A stretch of DNA of 64,000 bases, taken from Lautropia dentalis. Lineage in GTDB: Bacteria > Pseudomonadota > Gammaproteobacteria > Burkholderiales > Burkholderiaceae_E. Below are positions 55,321 through 64,000 of this stretch, in pieces. The number at the start of each line of letters is the position of its first letter. The first letter of the stretch is position 1. The DNA is taken from positions 815,655 to 879,654 of the forward strand of contig NZ_RRUE01000002.1 in NCBI RefSeq assembly GCF_003892345.1, written 5' to 3'. The position numbers and the translations under genes were made by a program. Below the pieces are notes generated by a model. The model had not been told where the DNA came from. It worked only from the letters and a program-made list of their open reading frames with translations, and did no database searches.

Positions 55321-57594
55321 GTGAGCAATTCTGATCGCAACCAGGTGGTGCCGGTGGCACCTTCCTTCCTGTCTCCGTTCGACGTGGCGCCGGCCGGCGC
55401 GCCCGTGGCCGACATGGTTGGCCAGACGCCGGTGATCGTCGATTACTGGCGGCTGATCGTGCGCGAGCGCCGGCATCTGCTGGTGCCGGTGGTGCTGGCC
55501 GCGCTGGCCGCGCTGGTCATCGGGCTGCGCACCACGCCGGTGTACGAGGCCACCTCGTCGGTGTCGTTCGAGTCCACCAAGGGGCCGGTATCCATCCAGG
55601 ATGTGGGTGGCGGCCTGACCAACGTGTCGGTGGAGGACGGTGCATCCGAGTTTCTCGAGACCACCGACGTGGCGCTGCGCGTGATCCGCGACCTGAACCT
55701 GACCTCCCGGCCGGAGTTCGTGGCGAAGGGGCCGCTCGACAACCTCGTCTCCGACGTGAAGTCCACCTTTCTCTCGAAGGAGCCGGTTTCCACCAACGAG
55801 ATGGAAGAGCGTGCCCTGCGCTACTTTCAGGACCACCTGAAGGTGGTGAAGGTGCACCAGCGGCCACTGGTGAAGGTGTCGTTCCAGTCGGAAGATCCAC
55901 AGCTGGCGGCGGCCATCGTCAACCAGGTGCCGGCTGCCTTCATCCGGGCAGACATGGATGCCCGCTACTCGGCCACGAGCGAGGCCGACCGCTGGCTGAA
56001 CGAGCGGCTCGCGCAGCTCAAGGCCAATCTCGACAAGTCCGAGCAGACGCTCAACGACTACCGCCAGGCCAACGGCATCGTGGCGCGTGACAGTGACGAG
56101 GCTTCCGACCGCCAGATCTCGGCCCTGAACCAGCGCCTGATCGACGCCCGCGGCCGCCTTGCTGCCGCCGAGGATGCCCAGAAACAGGCCAGCGACCCCG
56201 ATTTCGAGAAGGCCATGGCCACGCCGGCCATTGCCGGCAACGGTTCCGTGGCCCGCGCTCGCGATGCGCGCAGTGTTGCGCAGGGCCGTCTGGCCGAGCT
56301 GCGCAGCCAGCTGGGCCAGGCCCACCCGGAGTACCGCAAGGCGGCCGCCGAACTGGCCCAGGCGCAGCAGGACCTGCGCCGGCAGGTGGAAGCGGCCCGT
56401 CGCGAGATCACCGGTGAGCTGGAGGCTGCACGCTCCAACGAACGCCAGCTGGCCGGCAGTCTGGCCGCGGCACGCAAGGCCTCGCAGACCCTGGGCAGCA
56501 AGGAGATCACCGCCCGCCAGCTGGAGCAGGAGGTCAACACCAATCGCCAGCTCTACCAGACCTTCCTGGGGCGCCTGCGCGAGGTGACGGCTGCCGGTGA
56601 TTTCATCAAGCCGCCGGCCCGGCTGGTCGATCCGGCCCAGATCCCGGCGCAGCCGGTCAAGCCGCAGCTGGCGCTGATGACCATCGTGGGCGCCCTGCTG
56701 GGGCTGCTGGTGGGCTTTTTCGGCATCGTGCTGGTCGACCAGATCCGCAACACGCTGCGCCGCACCGACGACGTGGAGATCAAACTGGGCCGGCCATTGC
56801 TCACCGCCATTCCGAAGCTCTCCGGTGCCCGCATGGCCAGAACGGCCCGCATGCAGACCATGATGCCCGATTCGCTCTACGCCGAGGCCGTGCGTACGCT
56901 GGCCACGACGGTGGCGCTGGCGGGACAGGAGCGGGACATGAAGGTGGTGGCCGTCAGCTCCGCCATGGATGGCGAAGGCAAGACGGCCGTGGCCTGCAAC
57001 CTGGGGGTGGCGCTGTCCACCACGCGCCGTGTGCTGCTGATCGATGCCGACCTGCGCCGTCCGTCGGTGTCGGCCGCACTCGGCCTGCCGCCGGGCTCGC
57101 CGGGGCTGGTGCAGCTGATGACACGGCGGGCGTCGCTGGACCAGTGCATCAAGAGCGTGGGCGGTTCGTCGCTGAAGGTGCTGCCGGCCGGCCGCGCGGC
57201 GGGCAACGCCCTGGACTTGCTGATGAGTTCGCGCTTCGGACGTCTGCTCGACGAAATGCAGAAGCACTTCGACATGGTCATCATCGACTGCCCGCCGGTG
57301 CAGCTGGTGTCGGACACGCTGGTGCTGGGGCGTGCCGCATCGAGCATGGTGTTCGTGGCCCGTTCCGACAGCACACCGCTGCAGGTCATCCGCCGGGCCC
57401 TGCACCGCATCGACAAGGCCGGCATTTCGGTGCTGGGTGTGGCGCTGAACGCACACGATTTTGCACAGGCCGACCGTTTCTATGGCGAAAGCTCCGGTTA
57501 CGGCAGCGGGGGATACAACTACGCCTACGGGCGCTCGGACAGGAAACAGCGGCGCAGCGCCGCGGGCCCGGTCACGATCATGGGAGAAGGGTAG
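55321..57594 (+). CDS. Tyrosine autokinase/chain-length regulator (Wzc 2)
   Basis: The second Wzc-type protein, 757 residues, starting at GTG. Membrane segments at about 54-71 and 460-480 flank a periplasmic Wzz domain with coiled coils (DLRRQVEAARREITGELEAA). Kinase motifs: SSAMDGEGKTAVACN (Walker A, near 546), LLIDADLRRP (A'), MVIIDCPP (B). The C-terminal Tyr cluster is FYGESSGYGSGGYNYAYG. It lies directly before a PHP phosphatase gene, the expected antagonist pair. It differs from Wzc 1 in sequence, so the two kinases probably serve different polymers or stages. Confidence 0.95.
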   Translation: MSNSDRNQVVPVAPSFLSPFDVAPAGAPVADMVGQTPVIVDYWRLIVRERRHLLVPVVLAALAALVIGLRTTPVYEATSSVSFESTKGPVSIQDVGGGLTNVSVEDGASEFLETTDVALRVIRDLNLTSRPEFVAKGPLDNLVSDVKSTFLSKEPVSTNEMEERALRYFQDHLKVVKVHQRPLVKVSFQSEDPQLAAAIVNQVPAAFIRADMDARYSATSEADRWLNERLAQLKANLDKSEQTLNDYRQANGIVARDSDEASDRQISALNQRLIDARGRLAAAEDAQKQASDPDFEKAMATPAIAGNGSVARARDARSVAQGRLAELRSQLGQAHPEYRKAAAELAQAQQDLRRQVEAARREITGELEAARSNERQLAGSLAAARKASQTLGSKEITARQLEQEVNTNRQLYQTFLGRLREVTAAGDFIKPPARLVDPAQIPAQPVKPQLALMTIVGALLGLLVGFFGIVLVDQIRNTLRRTDDVEIKLGRPLLTAIPKLSGARMARTARMQTMMPDSLYAEAVRTLATTVALAGQERDMKVVAVSSAMDGEGKTAVACNLGVALSTTRRVLLIDADLRRPSVSAALGLPPGSPGLVQLMTRRASLDQCIKSVGGSSLKVLPAGRAAGNALDLLMSSRFGRLLDEMQKHFDMVIIDCPPVQLVSDTLVLGRAASSMVFVARSDSTPLQVIRRALHRIDKAGISVLGVALNAHDFAQADRFYGESSGYGSGGYNYAYGRSDRKQRRSAAGPVTIMGEG

Positions 57595-57963
57595 GGCGGG
57601 CGTGTTTTCCACCCGGTCATGGCCGGTGTTCCGGTCACGGTCATGGAGCGGGGAATCGCCGGTGCGCCCGATGGCGCCGCCCGTCCGGCAGGTGCCGCTC
57701 CCGGCAGGCACCTGGGGTGCGGGGTGACGCATTCGTCCCCGCGCTGGTGTATGGCCTGCTTGCCTGCGTGGCGCCTTGCAGTACACGGCCGGGGCCGGTT
57801 CGGGGACGCATGAGTCCACAACACACCCCATAAAATCTGCGAGAATCAAACACATTGATACGACAGCCAGGGCGCCAGCGCTGCAGTCTCCTTGCAGAGA
57901 CTTCCCGGGGTAGAGTGCCTTATGGCCTGTCGGGGTCGATGCTGATACGCGGGTGCAGAACGG
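57595..57963. other. Intergenic region with inverted repeat elements
   Basis: No gene is seen. Two related elements lie in opposite orientation at 57726-57747 and 57796-57817, and the region 57783-57817 resembles 5963-5997. A CTGCA/TGCAG hairpin lies at about 57881-57897. Confidence 0.45.
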
Positions 57964-58731
57964 GTGATTGACGTCCATTGCCATTATCTGCCGGCGGTCG
58001 ATGATGGCGCCCAGGACTTGCAGTCGGCCCTGCGCCTGATCCGGCTGGCCCGGGCCGACGGTGTTCGCAAACTGGTGCTGACACCGCATGTCCATGCGGG
58101 CCGCTGGGACAACTCCCTCGGCTTTCTGCTGCCGCGTTTCGATGCCTTCCGCAATCTGGTGGCGTCGAAGAACATCGATGTCGAACTGTATCTGGGGGCC
58201 GAGGTCCATCTGCTGCCCGAATCGCTGCGGCTGCTCAACGAGGGGCAGATCCCGTTCATCGGTGGCTGGGATGGCATGAAGGTCATGCTGCTGGAGCTGC
58301 CCGGTGGGGGCATTCCGCCCAACGCCCTGGCGGCCGTCCGCTACCTGGTCGGCCAGGGGGTGCTGCCCATGGTGGCCCACCCCGAGCGCAACAAAACGGT
58401 GATGGCCGATGTGTCGTCGCTGGAGCCCTTTGTGGAAGAAGGGTGCCTGCTGCAGCTCACGGCCGCATCGGTAATTGGCGAATTTGGCAGCCGCGCCTAT
58501 CGGACGGCCCAGGCCATTCTGAAGAAGGGCTGGGCGGGGGTGGTGGCTTCCGACGCACACAACGCCAGTCACCGGCGCACCCGCATGAAGGCGGCCTTTC
58601 GCTTCCTGCGCAAGCACTATGGCGAGACGGTGGCCGAGCGGCTGCTGGTCAGTTCCCCCGAACGTCTGCTGAACGAGCGGCAGACGCTGTGCATGGACAC
58701 GATGGCGCGGCTGGAGGCGGTGCGCTGGTAG
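57964..58731 (+). CDS. PHP-type tyrosine phosphatase (CpsB/YwqE-like)
   Basis: The product is 255 residues, normal length. It dephosphorylates Wzc-type kinases using a metal centre: MIDVHCHYLPAVDDGAQDLQ, LTPHVHAGRWDN, GAEVHLLPESLRLL, MVAHPERNKTVM and VASDAHNASHRRTRM supply the His and Asp ligands. Start is GTG at 57964. Its last 83 bp overlap the 3' end of the opposite-strand ThiF-type gene. The giant paralogue at 40645 shares this catalytic domain. Confidence 0.93.
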   Translation: MIDVHCHYLPAVDDGAQDLQSALRLIRLARADGVRKLVLTPHVHAGRWDNSLGFLLPRFDAFRNLVASKNIDVELYLGAEVHLLPESLRLLNEGQIPFIGGWDGMKVMLLELPGGGIPPNALAAVRYLVGQGVLPMVAHPERNKTVMADVSSLEPFVEEGCLLQLTAASVIGEFGSRAYRTAQAILKKGWAGVVASDAHNASHRRTRMKAAFRFLRKHYGETVAERLLVSSPERLLNERQTLCMDTMARLEAVRW

Positions 58732-59620
58732 CGGCAGGCCGGTGACGGCACACCGGGCAGTCGGGGTCGCGCGGGACGCGCAGGTCGGTGAAGCGCAGCG
58801 TGCGGCCGTCGAGCAGGTGCAGGCGCCCCACACTGGGCGAGCCGAAACCACCGGCCAGCTTCAGGGCCTCGCTGGCCTGCAGGGTGCCGATGATGCCGGT
58901 GAGCGGTGCAAACACGCCCATCTGCGAGCAGCGCACCTCTTCCACGCTCTCGCCGTCCGGAAACAGGCAGTGATAGCAGGGCGATGTGGGCCGGCGCGTG
59001 TCGAACACGGCCAGCTGGCCATCGAAGCGGATGGCCGCCCCCGACACCAGCGGTTTGCCATGGCGCACGCAGGCCGCGTTCACCGCATGGCGGGTGACGA
59101 AGTTGTCGCTGCAGTCCAGCACCACGTCGGCCTGGCGGACGGCCTCGTCGAGGGAAGGGGACTGGGACGATGCCGGTGCGCCGGCGTGCGGACAGGCAGC
59201 ATCGCGCCGGGTCTCTGTACCGTGCGGGAGGGTACCCGAGACCGGGTTATCCGAAACGGGGGCACCCTGGTCAGGGGTGTTGCCGGTGGTGGCTGTGTGC
59301 TCCAGCCGGGGCAGGGGGATGACCTGCACGTCCGGGTTCAGCGCCTGCAGCGTCAGCGCGGCCGAGGCCGTCTTGGCCATGCCGATGCGGTCCTGCCGGT
59401 GCAGGATCTGGCGTTGCAGGTTGGTGAGATCCACCGTGTCGCCGTCGGCCAGCATCAGCGTGCCCACGCCGGCCGCCGCCAGATAGAGTGCGGCCGGCGA
59501 ACCCAGTCCGCCTGCGCCCACCACCAGCATGCGGCTGGCCAGCAGCCGTTCCTGGGCCTCGATGCCGATGTCGTCCAGCAGGATGTGCCGGCTGTATCGC
59601 AGCAGTTGGTCGTCGTTCAT
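58649..59620 (-). CDS. HesA/MoeB/ThiF-type adenylyltransferase
   Basis: E1-like enzyme that adenylates the C-terminus of a ubiquitin-like sulfur carrier (ThiS or MoaD type). 323 residues. LLRYSRHILLDDIGIEAQER, VVGAGGLGSPAALYLAAAGV (ATP-binding loop), LADGDTVDLTNLQRQILHR, DCSDNFVTRHAVNAACV and the zinc Cys pairs CYHC and CPVC are present. An extra low-complexity insert lies at about residues 108-160. The last 35 residues are unusual (Pro/Ala/Ser/Cys-rich) and are read antisense to the phosphatase gene end. MoeB or ThiF role is not decided. Confidence 0.9.
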   Translation of the reverse strand: MNDDQLLRYSRHILLDDIGIEAQERLLASRMLVVGAGGLGSPAALYLAAAGVGTLMLADGDTVDLTNLQRQILHRQDRIGMAKTASAALTLQALNPDVQVIPLPRLEHTATTGNTPDQGAPVSDNPVSGTLPHGTETRRDAACPHAGAPASSQSPSLDEAVRQADVVLDCSDNFVTRHAVNAACVRHGKPLVSGAAIRFDGQLAVFDTRRPTSPCYHCLFPDGESVEEVRCSQMGVFAPLTGIIGTLQASEALKLAGGFGSPSVGRLHLLDGRTLRFTDLRVPRDPDCPVCRHRPAATSAPPPAAPSCPCTASAARSADVRGN

Positions 59621-59779
59621 GACACGATGATGCCACGAGGCGGCATTTCATGAGAGCGCAGGATGGACCTGCCCGTTCCTGCACCGGCCATGTGCTGACA
59701 GCGTGCCGTACGCAGGCAGGGTCGTTCGCCTTGCCTGGCAGGGCTGCCGGTAGTGCATGGCCGGGGTCGCCCGAAGGGA

Positions 59780-59809
59780 AACCCCGCCGGATGCCGGCCC
59801 GCCGGGGTT
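59780..59809 (-). terminator. Probable terminator of the S41 protease gene
   Basis: AACCCCG/CGGGGTT stem with further inner CGG/CCG pairing; on the minus strand it is followed by TTCCCTT, so the T-tract is imperfect. A second hairpin, CCCCGA/TCGGGG, lies at about 59816-59835. Confidence 0.5.
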
Positions 59810-59846
59810 CCACTGACCCCGAAGACTTTCTCGGGGCAGAAAGCGC

Positions 59847-61418
59847 TTACTTCTTGCCCGGTGCAGCCTCGGGCGCGGCAGGTGCCTTGCCGGCCGGCTG
59901 GGTGGCCGGTGCCGTGCTGCCTGCCTTGCCGTCGGTGGCCTTGCCTTCCGGGGCCTTCCCATTGGCTTCGCCCTGGCCTTTTGCATCGGCCTTCGGCTCG
60001 ACCGCCTTGCCATCGACCACGCCCTGGGCGGGCGGTGCTTTCTGGATGGTCTTGCCCTTCAGGTAGTTGAGGGCCTGCTGCAGCTGGAAGTCGCTGGCGG
60101 GCGTACCCAGCTCGATGGGCTTGTAGTTCTTCAGGCGCTGCTGGTCGGCTGAGGAGGGCGCCGTGGACTTTACCTCGGGGGTGGTGTCGCGGTCGTTGCT
60201 CAGGTGACGCTGCAGGTCGGCCTCGCGGATGCGGAAGCCGTTGATGTCGCCGTCGGCCGATTCTTCCACCACGTAGTCGGGCACGATGCCGCGGGCCTGG
60301 ATGGAGCGGCCATTGGGCGTGTAGTAGCGGGCCGTGGTGAGCTTGATGGCCGTTTTCTGGCCCGACAGCGGCAGGATGGTCTGCACCGAACCCTTGCCGA
60401 AGGTCTGCGTGCCCAGCACGACGGCGCGCTTGTGGTCCTGCAGGGCGCCGGCCACGATCTCGGAGGCCGAGGCAGAGCCCGCATTGACCAGCACCACCAT
60501 CTTCGCCGACTTGGTCCAGGCCGGCAGGGTGGCGATGCGGTCGGTGCGCGAGGCGCCGGTCATGTAGTCCTGCGGGGTGGCGTAGAACTTGCGGCGGGCA
60601 TCTTCGGTGCGGCCGTCGGTGGAGGTGACCTCCATGCCGGGCTGCAGGAACGCAGCCGACACGCCGATGGCGCCGTGCAGCAGGCCGCCCGGATCATTGC
60701 GCAGATCCAGCACGATTTCCTTCAGGGCGCCCTTGTTCTGTTTGGCTAGCTGGTCGAGGTGGTTGACCAGATTGTTGATCGTGTGCTCCTGGAACTGCGA
60801 GATGCGCACGTAGCCCACGCCCGGCTCCAGCAGCTTGCTGCGCACCGACTGTACCTGGATGATGTCGCGCACGATGGTCATCACGATGGGCTCGGGCACG
60901 CCCTTGCGCTGCAGCGTGATGGTGATGGGGCTCTTGGGCTTGCCGCGCATCAGCTTCACGGCCTCTTCGAGGCGCATGTCCTTGGTGGGGGTGTCGCCGA
61001 TCTTGATGATCAGGTCGCCGGCCTTCACGCCAGCCTTGGCGGCCGGGGTGCCCTCGATGGGCGAGACTACCTTCACGAAGCCGTCTTCCGTGCCGATCTC
61101 GATGCCCAGTCCGCCGAACTCGCCCTGCGTGTTGACCTGCAGTTCCTTGAACGCGTTTTCGTCCAGATAGGCGGAGTGCGGGTCCAGCCCGGTGAGCATG
61201 CCGCTGATGGCGTCGGTGATCAGCTTGCTGTCCTTCACCGGCTCGACGTAGTACGCCTTGATGGTGCCGAAGACCTCACTGAACTGGCGCAGTTCGTCCA
61301 GCGGCAGGACGTTGCGGTTGGTGTTGCCGCGTTCGGCCACGGCGGTGAGGCCAAGACTGAGCGCAATGCCGGCAATGGCGCCAATGCCCACGAGCCGGGC
61401 AGATCTGAAATTGGACAT
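59847..61418 (-). CDS. S41-family C-terminal processing protease (CtpA-like)
   Basis: Periplasmic serine protease of 523 residues, anchored by an N-terminal membrane segment (LVGIGAIAGIALSLGLTAVA). A PDZ domain lies at about 90-165 (GLGIEIGTEDGFVKVVSPIE; AGVKAGDLIIKIGD). The catalytic part has LDLRNDPGGLLHGAIGVSAA, VLVNAGSASASEIVAGAL with the Ser nucleophile, and GTQTFGKGSVQT with the Lys. The C-terminal 80 residues are Lys/Ala/Pro/Gly-rich repeats (EGKATDGKAGS, QPAGKAPAAPEAAPGKK). The ATG at 61418 gives a good signal anchor. Confidence 0.94.
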   Translation of the reverse strand: MSNFRSARLVGIGAIAGIALSLGLTAVAERGNTNRNVLPLDELRQFSEVFGTIKAYYVEPVKDSKLITDAISGMLTGLDPHSAYLDENAFKELQVNTQGEFGGLGIEIGTEDGFVKVVSPIEGTPAAKAGVKAGDLIIKIGDTPTKDMRLEEAVKLMRGKPKSPITITLQRKGVPEPIVMTIVRDIIQVQSVRSKLLEPGVGYVRISQFQEHTINNLVNHLDQLAKQNKGALKEIVLDLRNDPGGLLHGAIGVSAAFLQPGMEVTSTDGRTEDARRKFYATPQDYMTGASRTDRIATLPAWTKSAKMVVLVNAGSASASEIVAGALQDHKRAVVLGTQTFGKGSVQTILPLSGQKTAIKLTTARYYTPNGRSIQARGIVPDYVVEESADGDINGFRIREADLQRHLSNDRDTTPEVKSTAPSSADQQRLKNYKPIELGTPASDFQLQQALNYLKGKTIQKAPPAQGVVDGKAVEPKADAKGQGEANGKAPEGKATDGKAGSTAPATQPAGKAPAAPEAAPGKK

Positions 61419-61620
61419 GAAGGACGCGATCCTTTGTACGGGCAACTCGGAAATTGGGGAAGAGACGAACGTGCTCTTCGGGGGCGTGCGTGGACCGGCT
61501 CGTCCCCGCGCTGGTCCATGACACGCGCCAATCTTCCAGTATAACGGCGCAGGACGCAATTCCATACGTCGGGTCGGGTCAATACCTGCCCCTGCACGCC
61601 AGAAAGATAGGGCGCGTTGC

Positions 61621-61652
61621 GTAAAACTTCAACTCGCCCCGGGTAAAACTTC
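61621..61652 (-). promoter_or_regulatory. Two direct GAAGTTTTAC repeats upstream of the S41 protease gene
   Basis: On the minus strand GAAGTTTTAC occurs at 61652-61643 and 61630-61621, exactly 22 bp apart, about two helical turns. It lies about 200 bp upstream of the gene start. The regulator is unknown. Confidence 0.4.
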
Positions 61653-61849
61653 GACGGAGAAGCCGCAACGCTGGCGGCAAAACGTAACCGTGGTCCTGAT
61701 TCCGGGCCTGGGCCATGACCACAGGCATGGGGAGGCAGGTATGGGGGCGCAGGTAGGGCGCGTGGGTGTGGACGGTGTGGATGGTATGTATGGGCATGGG
61801 GCGCGCGACCATGCCTGTGGTCGTGGGCCGGTGCGCCGGCCGGGGGCGC

Positions 61850-61880
61850 AAAAAAGCCCAGTGCCTCCGGAGAGGCGGGC
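61850..61880 (-). terminator. Intrinsic terminator of gpmA
   Basis: Stem GCCTC/GAGGC with outer GCCC/GGGC (3-nt bulge), followed by TTTTTT on the minus strand, 174 bp beyond the stop. Confidence 0.85.
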
Positions 61881-62053
61881 CGGGCGGCAGGGCGCGTGTC
61901 AGGGGAGATCAGACCCATGACATGCGCCGGGTCGGGTGCCGGATGGCAGCCACGAGGCGCAGCCTGCGGTGCCGTCCGTGAGGAAGGCGGTGCCTGCTGC
62001 GTGGCGGTTGAGGCCATCCGGCGGGAGCGGTCAGCCTTGGGGACCCTGGGGCA

Positions 62054-62812
62054 TCACTTCTTCGCGCTGCCCTGTTTGGCCACGGCGGCCATGGCGGCCT
62101 CGATTTCGGCCTGGTTGCCCAGATAGTAGTGCTTGATGGGCTTGAGGTTGTCGTCCAGTTCGTACACGAGCGGGCGGGCCGTCGGGATGTTCAGCTCGAC
62201 GATGTCGTCGTCGGAAATGCCATCCAGATGCTTGATCAGCGCGCGCAGCGAGTTGCCGTGTGCGGCGATGATCACGCGCTTGCCCGACTTGATGGTGGGC
62301 GCGATGCTCTCGTTCCAGAACGGCAGTACGCGGGCCACGGTGTCCTTCAGGCATTCGGTGCGCGGCTGCTCGGCCTTCGGCACGGTGGCATAGCGCGGGT
62401 TGTTGAGCTGCTCCAGCAGGCGCTCGTCGTCCTCGGCCAGCGGCGGGGGGGCGATGGCGTAGGCACGACGCCAAATCTTGACCTGGTCCTCACCATACTT
62501 GGCGGCGGTTTCGGCCTTGTTCCAGCCCTGCAGGTTGCCGTAGTGGCGTTCGTTCAGGCGCCAGCTGTGCGTGACCGGCAGCCACATCCGGTCCATCTCG
62601 CCCAGCACGGTCCAGAGGGTACGGATGGCGCGACGCAGAACCGACGTATAGCACACGTCGAAGTCGTAGCCTTCGTCCTTCAGCAGCTTGCCGGCGCGGA
62701 CGGCTTCCTGGTGGCCGTTGTCGGTCAGGTCGACATCGGTCCAGCCGGTGAAGCGGTTTTCCAGGTTCCACTGGCTTTCGCCGTGGCGGATGAGCACGAG
62801 TTTGTAGGTCAT
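62054..62812 (-). CDS. gpmA: 2,3-bisphosphoglycerate-dependent phosphoglycerate mutase
   Basis: Interconverts 3- and 2-phosphoglycerate in glycolysis. 252 residues, normal length. The phosphohistidine motif is [20 protein letters not shown] at the N-terminus, followed by [16 protein letters not shown] and [20 protein letters not shown] with the second catalytic His. It is divergent from the rhodanese gene, with 59 bp between the two starts. Confidence 0.97.
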   Translation of the reverse strand: MTYKLVLIRHGESQWNLENRFTGWTDVDLTDNGHQEAVRAGKLLKDEGYDFDVCYTSVLRRAIRTLWTVLGEMDRMWLPVTHSWRLNERHYGNLQGWNKAETAAKYGEDQVKIWRRAYAIAPPPLAEDDERLLEQLNNPRYATVPKAEQPRTECLKDTVARVLPFWNESIAPTIKSGKRVIIAAHGNSLRALIKHLDGISDDDIVELNIPTARPLVYELDDNLKPIKHYYLGNQAEIEAAMAAVAKQGSAKK

Positions 62813-62871
62813 GGGATTGCTCCTCGGGCGGGAAAGATATAATTCTCGCCTATTTTGCAGGGGCAGATCTC

Positions 62872-63270
62872 GTGAACTTTATAAGCCAGAATGTCTTTCT
62901 GATCCTCATTGCGGCAGCAGCGGGCGGTCTGTTGCTCTGGGACGCCATCCGCGGCCGGGGCGGCAACGCCATCGGCACGCTCGAAGCCACCCAGCTCATC
63001 AACCAGAAAGGCGCACAGGTAGCCGATCTCCGGGCCGACAAGGCCTTCCGCGCCGGCCATCTGCCGGCCTCGAAGAACGTGCTGCCCGACCGGGTGCAAA
63101 CCTGGGTTGCCAGCGTGGAAACGGGCAAGCCCATCCTGCTCGTCTGCGACAACGGCCTGGCCTCCCAGAAGGCCGCCGCCGCCCTCAAGGCCGCCGGCCG
63201 GCCCGATGTGTACAGCCTCAAGGGCGGCATCGACGCCTGGGTGCAGGCGGGCATTCCGCTGGTCAAGTAG
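62872..63270 (+). CDS. Membrane-anchored rhodanese-like protein
   Basis: Single-domain sulfurtransferase of 132 residues, start GTG. An N-terminal membrane segment ([15 protein letters not shown]) anchors it; [20 protein letters not shown] and [20 protein letters not shown] contain the family pattern, with the catalytic Cys in [23 protein letters not shown] ends the domain. It belongs to the conserved rhodanese-grxC-secB block. Confidence 0.93.
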   Translation: MNFISQNVFLILIAAAAGGLLLWDAIRGRGGNAIGTLEATQLINQKGAQVADLRADKAFRAGHLPASKNVLPDRVQTWVASVETGKPILLVCDNGLASQKAAAALKAAGRPDVYSLKGGIDAWVQAGIPLVK

Positions 63271-63521
63271 CGCCCCCTTCCTGGTGCCCCCGTGCCGGTA
63301 CCGGGTGCGGGCAGGCGTCCCGCCGGCCAGGAAGGGGCGCATGCCGTTTGAGCAGGGAAGCACCGCCCCTGCTGTCTCCGGCTCACGCCTGCAGATGGCG
63401 TCTGCCGCCGTCTGTCGGCCCCTGTCGCCTGCCCCTTGAAAGGCAGGGCGTCAGCCGCCATGCTGCAGGGCAGGCGGCCCGTGCGGGCCGCCACATTCGA
63501 TTCGTACAGGAGCAAGAACAC

Positions 63522-63782
63522 ATGGCCAACGTGGTGATGTATGCCAAGACTACCTGCCCCTACTGCCACCGGGCCAGAGCCCTGCTGGACGAGAAGGGCG
63601 TGCAGAACCTGGAACTGATCCTCATCGACCGCGATCCGTCGCGCCGTCCCGAGATGATCGAGCGTGCCGGCGGCCGTACCACCGTGCCGCAGATCTTCAT
63701 CGACGGCCAGCACGTGGGCGGCTGCGACGACCTGATGGCGCTCGAACGCGCCGGCAAGCTGGATCCGCTGCTGGCTGCGTGA
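63522..63782 (+). CDS. grxC: Glutaredoxin 3
   Basis: 86 residues. MANVVMYAKTTCPYCHRARA holds the CPYC redox pair; RTTVPQIFIDGQHVGGCDDL has the cis-Pro and glutathione-binding glycines. The start is supported by AGGAG at 63508-63512. A strong terminator follows. Confidence 0.96.
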   Translation: MANVVMYAKTTCPYCHRARALLDEKGVQNLELILIDRDPSRRPEMIERAGGRTTVPQIFIDGQHVGGCDDLMALERAGKLDPLLAA

Positions 63783-63810
63783 GTACGGCCGGCAAGACCT
63801 GCTGGACGCG

Positions 63811-63847
63811 AGGCGCGCACTTTCGTCACGCGAAGGGCGCGCCTTTT
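63811..63847 (+). terminator. Intrinsic terminator of grxC
   Basis: AGGCGCGC/GCGCGCCT arms with inner pairing (TTTCG/CGAAG) followed by TTTT. Confidence 0.88.
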
Positions 63848-63904
63848 CGTTAACATTCAGAATCTCGTCATTCAACCCCACCATTACCCAACCAGAGCCC
63901 GAGC

Positions 63905-64000
63905 ATGGCAGAAGAGAACAACAACCCGGTCTTCCAGATCCAGCGCATGTACCTGAAGGACCTGTCGCTGGAAATCCCGCACGCACCGCACATCTTCCTG
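63905..64000 (+). CDS. secB: Protein-export chaperone SecB, N-terminal part (runs off the window)
   Basis: The first 32 residues are visible: [20 protein letters not shown] followed by [12 protein letters not shown], the typical SecB start. SecB keeps preproteins unfolded and delivers them to SecA. The 3' end lies beyond position 64000. It starts 58 bp after the terminator of grxC, so it probably has its own promoter. Confidence 0.96.
   Translation, partial: MAEENNNPVFQIQRMYLKDLSLEIPHAPHIFL

Larger units (their letters stand above)
61419..62053. other. Intergenic region between S41 protease and gpmA
   Basis: No gene is seen. It holds the gpmA terminator (61850-61880), two direct repeats (61621-61630 and 61643-61652) in the S41 promoter region, and a hairpin at about 61488-61522 with GCGTGGACC arms and related to the element at 57726-57747. 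Confidence 0.45.

Noticed and set aside
54187-58851. A 1554-codon open frame on the minus strand opposite the GT4, Wzc 2 and phosphatase genes
   Set aside because: It is a high-GC shadow: His/Gln/Arg/Gly-rich, without domains, and exactly antisense to three well-supported genes.

Overview
The window is about 64 kb of high-GC DNA without rRNA, tRNA, CRISPR or insertion sequences. The housekeeping genes at both ends (hslV-hslU, argB, slmA on the left; a ThiF/MoeB-type adenylyltransferase, an S41 protease, gpmA, a rhodanese, grxC and secB on the right) are typical of a betaproteobacterium of the order Burkholderiales. A Lautropia-like organism is a guess that the sequence alone cannot settle.

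Left flank (1-7.2 kb): end of a STAS-domain protein, the heat-shock protease hslVU behind a good sigma-32 promoter, an EAL phosphodiesterase with a degenerate GGDEF domain, argB, and slmA with an unusual repeat-rich N-terminus. Right flank (58.6-64 kb): the conserved ThiF-S41-gpmA and rhodanese-grxC-secB block.

The middle 50 kb (7.6-58.7 kb) is one large exopolysaccharide or capsule region of the Wzx/Wzy type, split into many short divergent and convergent operons separated by AT-rich promoter segments. It has three flippases (Wzx), three polymerase/ligase-like membrane proteins (Wzy), two bacterial tyrosine kinases (Wzc), two PHP-type phosphatases (CpsB-like), five GT4-type glycosyltransferases plus one WecG/TagA-type transferase, and a WecA-type initiating phosphotransferase. 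Four scattered genes (WbpI-like epimerase, WlbA/WbpB dehydrogenase, WbpE aminotransferase, WbpD acetyltransferase) complete most of a route to UDP-2,3-diacetamido-uronic acids; the UDP-GlcNAc 6-dehydrogenase is not in the window. WecA, WecB and WecG/TagA types next to each other suggest a GlcNAc-ManNAc(A) start on undecaprenyl phosphate. No outer-membrane exporter (Wza) is present here. Secreted accessory proteins are a beta-propeller, a beta-helix protein and a family of three paralogous lipoproteins of unknown function.

The most unusual feature is that many core proteins carry long low-complexity or repeat tails: a PHP phosphatase fused to about 480 residues of charged helix with a 12-residue Trp repeat and a Gly/Met repeat; two polymerases with Tyr/Pro/Gln/Gly-rich C-tails; a third polymerase with an N-terminal LRPG repeat; and SlmA with an AQG pentapeptide repeat. 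Degenerate minisatellites of about 17-39 bp also sit at or next to gene ends across the locus. Several strong intrinsic terminators define the operon ends.
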